Shown here one piece after another: positions 7,820 through 16,619 of a stretch of DNA of 64,000 bases (positions within the stretch are counted from its first letter, which is position 1; each line of letters begins with the position of its first letter). The stretch is taken from the NCBI GenBank assembly GCA_963727045.1, contig CAVSES010000002.1, forward strand, positions 1,984,001 to 2,048,000, written 5' to 3'. A model generated the notes under the pieces. That model was not told where the DNA came from. It saw only the letters and a program-made list of their open reading frames with translations, and searched no databases. The translations under genes were made by a program, and so were the position numbers. The stretch is from Bog-1198 sp963727045 (lineage in GTDB: Bacteria > Pseudomonadota > Gammaproteobacteria > Steroidobacterales > Steroidobacteraceae).

Positions 7820-9208
7820 CTAGGCGGCGGAGGGGGCGACTCTGGGCTGGCGCACGCGATGCACGATGAGATAGGCGATGACGGCCACCACCAGCGTGAT
7901 GCAGCTGAACTTGAAGTCTTGTTGCAGGGCCGGCGTGAATGCCATGGCGATCAAGACGGCGCCCATGGCGGCGATGGCCACATAACTCAGCCAGGGAAAC
8001 AGCCACATCACCACCGGCGGCAGTGGCTCGCCGTGGCGTTCGCGGCGATTCCGGAGCGTGATTTGCGCCGCCGCGATGGCCATGTAGATATAGACGGCCA
8101 GGGCACCGGAGGAACTCACCAGAAAGTCGAAGACGCCTTTCGCCTCGGTGGCGGCCAGGATGCCGAGGAAACCCGCCAACGAACCGATCAGTACCGAGCC
8201 CACCGGAACTTTGCGGGCGTTCAACTTGACCAGGCCTTTCGGCGCATCGCCTCGGTCGGCGAGAATGAACAGCACCCGCGAACTCACGTAAAATGCGGAA
8301 TTCATGCAGGACAGAACGGCGGTCAGGATGATGACGGTCATGATCTCGCCAGCCCAAGGCACATGCATGGTATTGAGCGCCAGCGTGAACGGCGACTCGC
8401 CCGAACGCACGGTGTTCCAGGGAGTCACCGCGACGATCAGGAACAGCGATATCACGTAGAACACCAGAATACGGCCGATCACCGCGGATCCCATCCTGGC
8501 GACGGCGCGCCCGGGCTGCGCGGATTCGGCGGCGGCAATGGTAGTGATTTCCGCGCCGGTCATCGCGAAGAAAACCGTGGGAACCGCGGCGAGCACCGCG
8601 ATCCAGCCATGCGGCGTAAATCCGCCATGCTCCACCAGGTTGCCGAACGTCGCCCCATGCGGGGAGGTCCAGCCGAACGCATAGGATGTCGCAATTGCAA
8701 TGAAGACCAGGATGGCCGCCACCTTGATGGAGGCGAACCAGAATTCGAATTCTGCATAGGAGCGGGCCGACATCAGATTCACGCACGTCATGACGGTCAT
8801 GAGTCCGACGCCGATGGGCAACGGCGGCAGCGGGATCCAATGCTCCAGAATCTTGGCCCCCGCGATCGCTTCGACGGGCACCACCAGGACCCAGAAATAC
8901 CAATACAGCCAGCCCACCACGAATCCGGCACCCTCACCGAGTCCGGCGCGTGCAAACTCGGTGAAGGAACGCACGTTGGGCAGCGCCGTGGCCATCTCCG
9001 CGAGCATGCGCATGACCAAGAGTATCAATAAGCCGCAGATGGCATAGCTGATGAAGCTGGCCGGGCCGCCGGCGATGATGGACGTGCTGCTGCTGACGAA
9101 CAGGCCGGCGCCGATGATGCCGCCAATCGAGATCATGGTCAGATGGCGCGGCTTCAGCGAGCGCGAGAGTTCGTTCTTTGCAGCATCAGCGGGGTTCGAT
9201 ACGGTCAT
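7820..9208 (-). CDS. APC/AAT-family amino acid permease (GabP-like)
   Basis: Cytoplasmic-membrane amino acid transporter of 462 residues with about 12 membrane helices. The first helix carries the APC signature IGGIIGAGLFVSSS. The motif ESAQPGRAVARMG and the EFEFWFASIKVAAI stretch are typical of the AAT/GABA permease branch. I chose the ATG at 9208 (MTVSNPAD) over one three codons upstream. It lies 30 bases downstream of the TMADH-like flavoprotein on the same strand, so the two are probably cotranscribed. An uptake role for the amine or amino-acid substrate of that enzyme is the natural inference. Confidence 0.88.
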   Translation of the reverse strand: MTVSNPADAAKNELSRSLKPRHLTMISIGGIIGAGLFVSSSTSIIAGGPASFISYAICGLLILLVMRMLAEMATALPNVRSFTEFARAGLGEGAGFVVGWLYWYFWVLVVPVEAIAGAKILEHWIPLPPLPIGVGLMTVMTCVNLMSARSYAEFEFWFASIKVAAILVFIAIATSYAFGWTSPHGATFGNLVEHGGFTPHGWIAVLAAVPTVFFAMTGAEITTIAAAESAQPGRAVARMGSAVIGRILVFYVISLFLIVAVTPWNTVRSGESPFTLALNTMHVPWAGEIMTVIILTAVLSCMNSAFYVSSRVLFILADRGDAPKGLVKLNARKVPVGSVLIGSLAGFLGILAATEAKGVFDFLVSSSGALAVYIYMAIAAAQITLRNRRERHGEPLPPVVMWLFPWLSYVAIAAMGAVLIAMAFTPALQQDFKFSCITLVVAVIAYLIVHRVRQPRVAPSAA

Positions 9209-9238
9209 CGGCGGCACCTCGTTGGACGTACGAGCATC

Positions 9239-11443
9239 TTACCCTGCTTCCACGTCGACCCGCGGATCGCCGAGTTTCGGGATCGTCGGGCCGCCCCACA
9301 GCTGCCGCTCCCGGATCCACGGCAGGGGATAGGCAGGGTGCGGACTGTCGAATTCGCGTGCCAGCCGGTGCGCGTCCCACAGCGCTTGATTGAGCTGCGC
9401 CGGCGCCTTGCAGTCGCCGGTCCTGAACATGTCCTGGATCTCGAAGGCGGCCCATTCGCCCTTGCGAGCCTTCAATTCGCGCCACAAACGATCATCGGAG
9501 CGGCGCGACGTCACGAGGATGACCGCATCGATGTCGAGGTCGAACTCGCCGCCATTGTCCTTGCGCGGGATCCGGCCCGATTTCGGGCCGGTCAGATCGG
9601 GTCCGTATTTGTAGAGATAACTCAAGGAAACCTTGCCCGGCTCGATCTTGTCGACCCAATGACTGCAGTACACCTTGACTCCTTTTTCAAACAGCATGCG
9701 CTTGTTGTTGAAGGACTCCATGGTAAAGACGCCGTATTCGGCGACATCGGCGGCGTCGCAGACATAGGTGACTTCCTTGCCTAGATTGGCCATGTGCTCC
9801 GCGAGCGTGATGCCCATGAAATGTCCGTCGCCGTCGAGGACCAGGACCCGCTTGCCCGGCACGGGCTTGCCGGTGGTGATCTGGAACGGCGTGAGCACGT
9901 GCGGCATGGAATCGTCGGCGCCGGGGATCGGACCGAAATTCGCCCCCCGTCCGTCGCCGCTCCAATGGGCGCCCGTGGCGATGACCACGCGGTCCGCGCC
10001 GTAGCCGAGGACTTCGTTTGCGGTCATCGTGCCGACGCCGAGATGAACCTGGACGGCCTTCTTCAACTTGGCGAGTTGTGTCTGCCGGTAGGTAATCACC
10101 CGCGCCCATTCGCCCAGGCGCGGCAGCGTCGCCACGGCTTTCCAGTGGCCGCCGAGTTCCTTTTCCGCCTCCCGCAGATGAACCACGTAGCCGCGTTCGC
10201 CCAGGATGCGCGCGCATTCCATTCCCGCCGGGCCGCCGCCCACCACCAGCACGGAGCATGCCTGGGTGGTCTTGATGAATTTCTCCGGATGCCAGCCTCG
10301 TCGGTATTCCTCGCCGATGGTCACGTTCTGCGTGCACATGATCTGGCCGCCCTGCTGGAACTTCGAAACGCAGATGTTGCAGCCGATGCACTCGCGGATG
10401 TCCTCGATCCGACCTTCCGAAATCTTCGTCGGCAGGAACGGATCCGCAATCGAAGGGCGCGCGGCGCCGATGATGTCGAGCACGCCGGCGCGGATCAGCG
10501 CAACCATGTCGTCCGGGCTGGTGAGCCGGCCGTTGCCGACCACCGGTATGCCCGGCCCCAGGATCGATTTGCCCTGCTTGATGAACGGCGTCATCCAGCC
10601 CGATTTGCGAAAGCGCGATACGCCGGCGTCCTCGCCCCACTCGGCGTAGTCGCCGATTTTGAGCGCCACTGCGTCCACGACGCCTTCCTTGCGGAACAAT
10701 TCGAGCATCCGTACGCCGTCGTCGTGCGCCTCGACCCCCTCGGGCCCGTGCAGAGTGTCGATTTCGAAGCGGGTGGTGATGCCGCACGTGGACCCAAGTT
10801 CGCGCTTGAGCGCATGCAGCAGCTCGATGAAAAATCGCGAGCGGTTCTCAAAGCTGCCTCCGTACCCGTCCGTGCGGCGATTGAAGCGCGGTTCGAGAAA
10901 CTGCATCGGCAGAGTGTCGTCGCCGGCGGAGACTTCGAGGAGATCGAATCCCGCCTGCGCGGCGCGCTTGCCCGCTTCGAGGTACATGTTGATCACGGTC
11001 CGGATGTCCAGCTCGTCCATTTCGCAGCCGTACACGGAACGCGTCGCGAATATCGGCGACAGCCACTGGCTGGGTGCGCGGCCGAATTCGCGCGATTCGA
11101 GCGACGGCGCGTTGCCGCCGCTGTACCATAATTGAACGCCGGCGAGGCTACCGTACCGGTGCGCGACGTCGCACATGTAGCCCAGGTTGACGACGTCTCC
11201 CTGATCCCAGATGCGGGCGGAGGTGTACGGATATTCATCCGATTCGGGATGAATGGAGCAGAATTCGGTGAATACCGCCCCCCAGCCGCCCTCGGCCTTC
11301 ATGCCGCGCAGATGCGCCTGGGCACCGGGCCTCTCGGCGCCGGGTCCGGCGCAGTGCGAGGTCTGCCAGAATCGATTCCGAATCTTCTTGGGGCCGATCT
11401 GGAGCGGCTCGAACAGGACGTCGTGCTTGGGATCTCGGGACAT
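9239..11443 (-). CDS. TMADH-family flavoprotein with altered active site
   Basis: 734-residue Fe-S flavoprotein of the trimethylamine/dimethylamine dehydrogenase class. The N-terminal OYE-type TIM barrel keeps the Cys for covalent 6-S-cysteinyl-FMN (TSHCAGPGAE). The 4Fe-4S site is CIGCNIC plus a Cys 11 residues further, followed by the NAD(P)/FAD-like domain with VVGGGPAGMECARI. Compared with Methylophilus TMADH numbering, Tyr60 is Phe, Trp355 is Phe, and the Tyr169 and His172 of the catalytic triad are Ser and Asp; Trp264 and Asp267 are kept. The ETF-docking residues Val344 and Tyr442 become Glu and Arg. A different amine substrate and acceptor are therefore likely. It is probably cotranscribed with the permease downstream and is divergent from an SDR gene. 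Confidence 0.9.
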   Translation of the reverse strand: MSRDPKHDVLFEPLQIGPKKIRNRFWQTSHCAGPGAERPGAQAHLRGMKAEGGWGAVFTEFCSIHPESDEYPYTSARIWDQGDVVNLGYMCDVAHRYGSLAGVQLWYSGGNAPSLESREFGRAPSQWLSPIFATRSVYGCEMDELDIRTVINMYLEAGKRAAQAGFDLLEVSAGDDTLPMQFLEPRFNRRTDGYGGSFENRSRFFIELLHALKRELGSTCGITTRFEIDTLHGPEGVEAHDDGVRMLELFRKEGVVDAVALKIGDYAEWGEDAGVSRFRKSGWMTPFIKQGKSILGPGIPVVGNGRLTSPDDMVALIRAGVLDIIGAARPSIADPFLPTKISEGRIEDIRECIGCNICVSKFQQGGQIMCTQNVTIGEEYRRGWHPEKFIKTTQACSVLVVGGGPAGMECARILGERGYVVHLREAEKELGGHWKAVATLPRLGEWARVITYRQTQLAKLKKAVQVHLGVGTMTANEVLGYGADRVVIATGAHWSGDGRGANFGPIPGADDSMPHVLTPFQITTGKPVPGKRVLVLDGDGHFMGITLAEHMANLGKEVTYVCDAADVAEYGVFTMESFNNKRMLFEKGVKVYCSHWVDKIEPGKVSLSYLYKYGPDLTGPKSGRIPRKDNGGEFDLDIDAVILVTSRRSDDRLWRELKARKGEWAAFEIQDMFRTGDCKAPAQLNQALWDAHRLAREFDSPHPAYPLPWIRERQLWGGPTIPKLGDPRVDVEAG

Positions 11444-11494
11444 AGCTTCACCTGCTTATAATGCCGAACGCCGGGGCGGCGGCAAGATTGGAGA

Positions 11495-12280
11495 ATGATC
11501 ATGATCTTCGCGGGGAAAGTGGTATTGATCACGGGCTCGACCACCGGGATCGGCGAGGCCTGCGCGCATGCGTTCGCGGCCTCGGGGGCCCGCGTGATGG
11601 TGTCGGGGCGCCGCGAGGCCGCCGGCCGCGCAGTCGTCGAAGCCATTCGTACGGCGGGAGGCAGCGCCGAATTCGCCGCCGCAGATGTGCGCGCGGCCGG
11701 GGCCTGCGACCGGTTGGTCGGCGAGACCATCGAACGGCTCGGCGGTCTGGACGTGCTGGTCAACAATGCCGGCATTCTGTACACCGCGAACGCCCTCGAC
11801 ACGAGCGACCAGCAGTGGCTCGACACCATGGCGGTGAACGTGAACGCGCTGTTCTATTTGAGCCGCGCTGCGGTCAGGCACATGAAGTCCGCGGGCAAGG
11901 GTGCGATCGTCAACGTCGCTTCGGAGTGGGGGCTGAACGGCGAGGCCAATCATGTGGCCTACTGCGCGAGCAAGGGAGCGGTCATCCAGATCACCCGGTG
12001 CATGGCCTTGGATCATGCGCGCGACAATATCCGCGTCAATTCAGTATGCCCCGGCGAGATCCACACGCGTATGGTCGACGACATTCTCGCCAAGCGCGGC
12101 GGGGATCCGGCCGACAACCTGCGCGAACTCGCGGCTGGAATTCCAATGCGCCGCCTGGCACATCCCGATGAAGTCGCGCGCTGCGTGCATTTCCTGGCAT
12201 CCGATCTCGCAAGCTACGTGACTGGCGCGAATTTGAGCGTCGACGGCGGCAACGACGCAACCGCGGGCCCTTACCCTTGA
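11495..12280 (+). CDS. Short-chain dehydrogenase/reductase (SDR)
   Basis: Classical NAD(P)-dependent SDR of 261 residues. It has the cofactor motif TGSTTGIG, the NNAG strand, the catalytic Ser in NVASEW and the YCASK active-site Tyr/Lys pair. It also has the usual C-terminal SVDGGND. The alternative start MIFAGKVV is two codons later. It is divergent from the TMADH-like flavoprotein (gap 51 bases, with a TATAAT at 11457-11462) and may act on the carbonyl product of that enzyme (inference). Its 3' end overlaps the end of the opposing permease gene by 10 bases. Confidence 0.85.
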   Translation: MIMIFAGKVVLITGSTTGIGEACAHAFAASGARVMVSGRREAAGRAVVEAIRTAGGSAEFAAADVRAAGACDRLVGETIERLGGLDVLVNNAGILYTANALDTSDQQWLDTMAVNVNALFYLSRAAVRHMKSAGKGAIVNVASEWGLNGEANHVAYCASKGAVIQITRCMALDHARDNIRVNSVCPGEIHTRMVDDILAKRGGDPADNLRELAAGIPMRRLAHPDEVARCVHFLASDLASYVTGANLSVDGGNDATAGPYP

Positions 12281-13773
12281 GGCTGATTTGCCGGCGATCC
12301 CAACCGATGCGCATCGCCCGCCGGCGCCTTGCCATGCTCGTAAGGCCGGGCCAGCGTCATGTAGAGGCCGCCCAGAAGCACCACGCCGGCAGTCGCGGCG
12401 AGCATTCCATAAACCACGTACCACGCATCGGTCGGGGTCTGCGGACGGGGCCAGAGAATGTTGATGATGGCGCCGACGCCATAGGCGAGGGCGAGCAGAT
12501 TCACGAGCCAACCCCGCCCGCCCAGCGTGAAGGAACCGGAAGGCCGCCATCCCTTGGCGCGCGCAATCAAGGCCCCCAGCACGATCATTTGAAAGGCGAT
12601 ATAGATGCCCACGGCCGCGAAGCTGATGATGGTGGCGATCGCATCCTGCAGCCATAGAGCCGAAAGGGCGATTGCCGCCGGTATGGCGCCCATCACGATG
12701 AGCGCATTGGAGGGTACATGGTGGCCGGGAGACATGCGGCTCAAGAATTTGCTGCCGAAGATCATCTGATCGCGGGAATATGCAAACACCAGTCGGCTGG
12801 CGGCGGCCTGCAAACTCAGCAGGCACGAGATGAATGAAACAAGCACCACGACGATCACGGCGCGGAAACCCAGCTCGCCCATCGCATCGCGCAGCAAGGT
12901 GACGATCGGATCCTTATCCGCGCCCGATATCGCCGCATTCATGTCCTTGATCGAGAGCACGAACGCCAGGCACACCCACAGAGCCGCGGCGCCGCCGATG
13001 TAGATCGTCATGCGCATGGCCTTGGGAATCTGCCGGCTTGCATCGGGCGTTTCCTCGGCGACGTCACCGCAGGCTTCGAATCCGTAGTAGCAGAACATCG
13101 CAGCGAGCGAGGAGGCGAGAAACACCGGCAGGTAATTGCCGTCAGTGTGAACGATGGTGGTGTCCACCAGCACCTTGAGGGGCTGGTGTCGCGCGTACAG
13201 CAACAAGTAGCCGCCGACCACGATCGCACCGACGAGTTCGCAAATGAAACCGAACATCGCGACGCGCGCCAGCAGGCGCGTGCCGCTCAGGTTCAGCAGC
13301 GTCGTGCCGACGATCAGCACGATGGCAATGATCGTCGTTGCCAGAGCAGTGCTGTCGACGCCGAATAGCTGCGCGAGAAACGGCGCAACTCCGGTCGCCA
13401 CCCCCGCCATCGTGCAGCAGAGCGCCCAGCCATACACCCACCCGGCCATCCATGCCCAGCGCTTGCCGACGAGGCGCCGCGCCCAGGGATAGATTCCACC
13501 GGAAATCGGAAACTGCGAGACGATTTCGCCGAACACGAGGCATACCATGAGCTGTCCCAGTCCGACGCCGATATAGGTCCACCACATCGGCGGGCCGCCG
13601 ACCATGAAGGAGGTCGCAAACAGCGTGTAGACGCCGACGACCGGCGACAAGTACGTGAAGCCGAGGGAGAAATTTTCCCACTTCGACATCGTTCGATCGA
13701 AGTGCGAGACGTATCCCAGTGCGCGCAGCTGGTCGGCATCCGTATCGACCGGTCCTCCGGAATTGACAGTCAC
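12271..13773 (-). CDS. APC-family amino acid/amine permease
   Basis: Membrane transporter of about 500 residues of the APC superfamily (amino acid/choline-type branch). It is recognised by RALGYVSHFDRTMSKWENF followed by SLGFTYLSPVVGVYT, then about 12 hydrophobic helices and the loop ACGDVAEETPDASRQIPKAM. I chose the GTG at 13773, 23 bases after the TonB-receptor stop, because family members start shortly before the LRALGY segment. An ATG at 13689 would remove that conserved part. Cotranscription with the receptor suggests outer- plus inner-membrane uptake of one substrate. Confidence 0.85.
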   Translation of the reverse strand: MTVNSGGPVDTDADQLRALGYVSHFDRTMSKWENFSLGFTYLSPVVGVYTLFATSFMVGGPPMWWTYIGVGLGQLMVCLVFGEIVSQFPISGGIYPWARRLVGKRWAWMAGWVYGWALCCTMAGVATGVAPFLAQLFGVDSTALATTIIAIVLIVGTTLLNLSGTRLLARVAMFGFICELVGAIVVGGYLLLYARHQPLKVLVDTTIVHTDGNYLPVFLASSLAAMFCYYGFEACGDVAEETPDASRQIPKAMRMTIYIGGAAALWVCLAFVLSIKDMNAAISGADKDPIVTLLRDAMGELGFRAVIVVVLVSFISCLLSLQAAASRLVFAYSRDQMIFGSKFLSRMSPGHHVPSNALIVMGAIPAAIALSALWLQDAIATIISFAAVGIYIAFQMIVLGALIARAKGWRPSGSFTLGGRGWLVNLLALAYGVGAIINILWPRPQTPTDAWYVVYGMLAATAGVVLLGGLYMTLARPYEHGKAPAGDAHRLGSPANQPQG

Positions 13774-13796
13774 GTTCGGTTTGCCACTCGCGGCCC

Positions 13797-16271
13797 TCAG
13801 AACTTCGTTTCGAACGCTATGCCAATCGTGCGCGGCTGATTGGTCGACACACGCGTGATGGTCGGCTGCTGCCAGGCGAAGACCGTATTGTCGATGGTCA
13901 TCGCAGCGTGCTTGTTGGTCAAATTGGTGCCGAACACCGACGCCGTCCAAAGCTCCTTGCCGAATCCCATCCTAAAATCCATTAGGCCATACGGTCCCAA
14001 GGTCTCGCGGAAATACGCCGTATCCTCGACCGGACCGACATAGGACTCTGCGATCCGGAACGTGAATTTATAGTCCTCGTGCAGCGCCGTCTCGTAGCTC
14101 ACGGCCAAGTTGCCCGTGTATTTCGGAATGTTGGTAACCCGCGTTCCGTTTGTGACCGGGAGCCCTGGAGTGTCCTTCGCGTCGTAGATGTAGGATTGAG
14201 TGTAGGCACCGGACAACTCTGCCGTGATCGAATCGGTGAGTCTCGCCGCCATTTCGAGTTCCGGTCCGTATGCCTTGGCCTGGCCGACATTGGTATTGTA
14301 AGGATAGCCGCAGCTCAACACGATCAACTGCTGAATGTTGTGCCACTTGACGTAGAAAACGTCCGCATTGACCGTGAAGCGCCGGTCGTTGAACTTGGCC
14401 TTTTCGCCCAATTCGATGCTCCAGAGGTCGTCCGGGGAATAGTAGGCCGGCTGCTGGGTGAGGTAGCTGGGCCCCGTGCCCGGGCCGCAGTAATAAAAGG
14501 CGCCCTGGCTGAACGGGGTCAGCGGTATCGGCAGGTTCACGCCGCCGGGACGGGAACCCTTGGAGAGCGTGCTGTACACCGTGAGATCCGAGGTGGGTTC
14601 GTACGACACATTGACCTTCGGCAGCAAGCTGGTATTGCTCCCGGAAGCGGTGGAAATAGTCGGCGTGGCGCTCCCCGACGCCGTGCCGAGGCCGCGCTGG
14701 TTGGAGTTGTTGGCGATGGTGAATTTATAGAACCGCAATCCCGCCGTGACCTTGAGGCTGGGCGTGACCTTGTAGCTTGCCTCGCCGAAGATCGCTTCCT
14801 GCTTGAGCACGTTCGGATTGTTGTCGTTGAACATGATGCCCTCGGGATTCGCCCCCGTCAGGGGAGGTGCGTAGAGGAAGGTCGTGCCTGGCGCGCAATG
14901 ACCGCCCAACGCGGGATCGCCCCCCAACCCCGGCAACGAACAGACCGGTGTCGTGACGAACCCGGTGGTCTGATTCTTTGTGACATACCCTGAGTGCAGG
15001 TCCGAATAGTAGAGCCCTCCGACCCACTGGAAATCCCCGTCGCCGCGCGAGGTGAGGCGCAGTTCCTGGGCGATCTGCCACGTAAGATCGTTGTCCGAGT
15101 AGAGGTTGGGGACAAAGGCCGTGTAATTGAAGATGTTCTGCAGGGCTTCCGTCGAATCCGTATTTTGGTAAACATCGCGCTGCCAATAGGACGATGCCGA
15201 TGTTAGATTGGCGAACGACATGTCGTAGCTGACCTTCAAGCTGAACAGGTGGAAAGAATCGTAGTACGGTTCCTTGATGTCGTAGGGCTGATAGATGGCT
15301 TGGTTGCCGATGGGCGAGGTGCCCGTGGCCTGATAATTGTTGTACCCATCGGCGTCGATGCGCTGATACATGAAGTTTCCGGTGATGGACAAGTTATCGG
15401 CGGGTTGGACCAGCAAGGCTGCCCTCGACGATACGAAGCGCTCGATATTGGAGTTCCGGTGATCTTGGGCGACCGGCGCATCCTGCACGTCCCCGCGGGT
15501 GCAGTAATAAACTCCGCAATTGCCGAAATTTGTGGGAAACGGAAATTTGCCGGCCTCGATCACCTTGCGGTCGATCCAGCCGCTGATGTACTTGCCCGTC
15601 GTCACGACGCGCAGCGCCGCGATGTCGCCGATCGGAAGGTTCAGCATCAAACTGCCGTGGCCATTGGTGCTGCCGCCGGTGGTTTGAGAGGCATCCACCT
15701 CGGCCGCCCCCTCGAAGACGTGGAGCTTGGGCTGATTGGTGACCAGTTTGATGGTGCCGCCCATGGACCCGGCGCCGTACAGAGTACCCTGGGGCCCTCG
15801 AAGGACCTCTGTCCGATTGAGATCGTAGAGGTCGGCATCAATGACGGTCCGGCCGTTGAGGGCCACCGCGGACGCCGACAGAGGCGTCTCGTCGATGTAG
15901 AAACCCACCGTTGCCACTGAGCCGCCGGCGGAGCCCAAGCCGCGCATTTCGTACTCGGTCTGACCCGGACCGGCCGTGCGCAGCGATATGCCGGGGATTG
16001 CGCCGACGAGGTCCTGGATCGACCCGACGTTCTGCTCGGCGAGATCGCTCGCGCTCAAGGCTGTCATTGCGATCGGTGTGGCTTGCACGGTCGATTCGCG
16101 TTTCTCGGCGGTGACGACGATCTCTTCCAGTCCTGTCTCCTTCTCGCCGGCCGCGTTGCCGGCCGCGGCTGCGCGTGCATGTCCGCCGATGGCCGCGGCA
16201 CACAGCAGGGCCATGAGCACCGAGGCCCGCAATCCCATGCGATCGTCTGCTGCGCACAACATCTCTTTCAT
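13797..16271 (-). CDS. TonB-dependent outer-membrane receptor
   Basis: 824-residue TonB-dependent transporter. It has a signal peptide ending near HARAAAA, then the TonB-box-like sequence LEEIVVTAEKRE. The plug domain contains EVLRGPQGTLYGAGSMGG, and the 22-strand barrel ends in the aromatic C-terminus GIAFETKF. The start ATG has a good Shine-Dalgarno (GGGAGA). The closest family type is the sterol/sugar/plant-compound receptor group common in Sphingomonas and Steroidobacter rather than classical siderophore receptors, but the ligand is not readable. Four Cys-containing extracellular loops (NCGVYYC, VCSLPG, HCAPG, YYCGPG) may form disulfides. The permease follows 23 bases downstream. Confidence 0.92.
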   Translation of the reverse strand: MKEMLCAADDRMGLRASVLMALLCAAAIGGHARAAAAGNAAGEKETGLEEIVVTAEKRESTVQATPIAMTALSASDLAEQNVGSIQDLVGAIPGISLRTAGPGQTEYEMRGLGSAGGSVATVGFYIDETPLSASAVALNGRTVIDADLYDLNRTEVLRGPQGTLYGAGSMGGTIKLVTNQPKLHVFEGAAEVDASQTTGGSTNGHGSLMLNLPIGDIAALRVVTTGKYISGWIDRKVIEAGKFPFPTNFGNCGVYYCTRGDVQDAPVAQDHRNSNIERFVSSRAALLVQPADNLSITGNFMYQRIDADGYNNYQATGTSPIGNQAIYQPYDIKEPYYDSFHLFSLKVSYDMSFANLTSASSYWQRDVYQNTDSTEALQNIFNYTAFVPNLYSDNDLTWQIAQELRLTSRGDGDFQWVGGLYYSDLHSGYVTKNQTTGFVTTPVCSLPGLGGDPALGGHCAPGTTFLYAPPLTGANPEGIMFNDNNPNVLKQEAIFGEASYKVTPSLKVTAGLRFYKFTIANNSNQRGLGTASGSATPTISTASGSNTSLLPKVNVSYEPTSDLTVYSTLSKGSRPGGVNLPIPLTPFSQGAFYYCGPGTGPSYLTQQPAYYSPDDLWSIELGEKAKFNDRRFTVNADVFYVKWHNIQQLIVLSCGYPYNTNVGQAKAYGPELEMAARLTDSITAELSGAYTQSYIYDAKDTPGLPVTNGTRVTNIPKYTGNLAVSYETALHEDYKFTFRIAESYVGPVEDTAYFRETLGPYGLMDFRMGFGKELWTASVFGTNLTNKHAAMTIDNTVFAWQQPTITRVSTNQPRTIGIAFETKF

Positions 16272-16619
16272 TTTGGAATCTCCCTAAGGTCGAGCAAAAA
16301 ACAGCCGCGCGGTGTTGACTGCGAGGGCACCTGAGGCCCCGATTGATTCATCCCTTCGCGCTTTATTGGCGATCCCTTGGCGATCGGTAGACTCAATTCG
16401 TAACATAGGGTTTACTGGCACGCAAGTTTCTTGCACAACAGGAATGAGATATATCGCTTCCGATGTTGCTGAAATGTTGCAGTCGGCGAGGCACCGCAAG
16501 TGTCGCATGCATGCTTTGTGCCGGTATCCGCGCAGCGGATTGGCTGCCGCTGACTCGACGGTGACCGTCGGCTGCACGCTGGCGGTGCGATCCCATGCCA
16601 GCGCGCCGGAGTTGGGTGC
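16272..16619. promoter_or_regulatory. Divergent intergenic region with an 11-bp tandem repeat
   Basis: 348 bases between the TonB-receptor and MFS genes, with no convincing coding frame. TTGGCGATC occurs twice, at 16366-16374 and 16377-16385 (period 11, one helical turn), a layout typical of a direct-repeat operator. Promoters for both flanking genes must lie here, but none could be fixed with certainty. Confidence 0.4.

Noticed and set aside
7817..9031. A 404-codon plus-strand frame over the GabP-like permease
   Set aside because: Composition is dominated by His, Arg, Gly and Asp and mirrors the hydrophobic permease codons on the other strand; no domain is seen.
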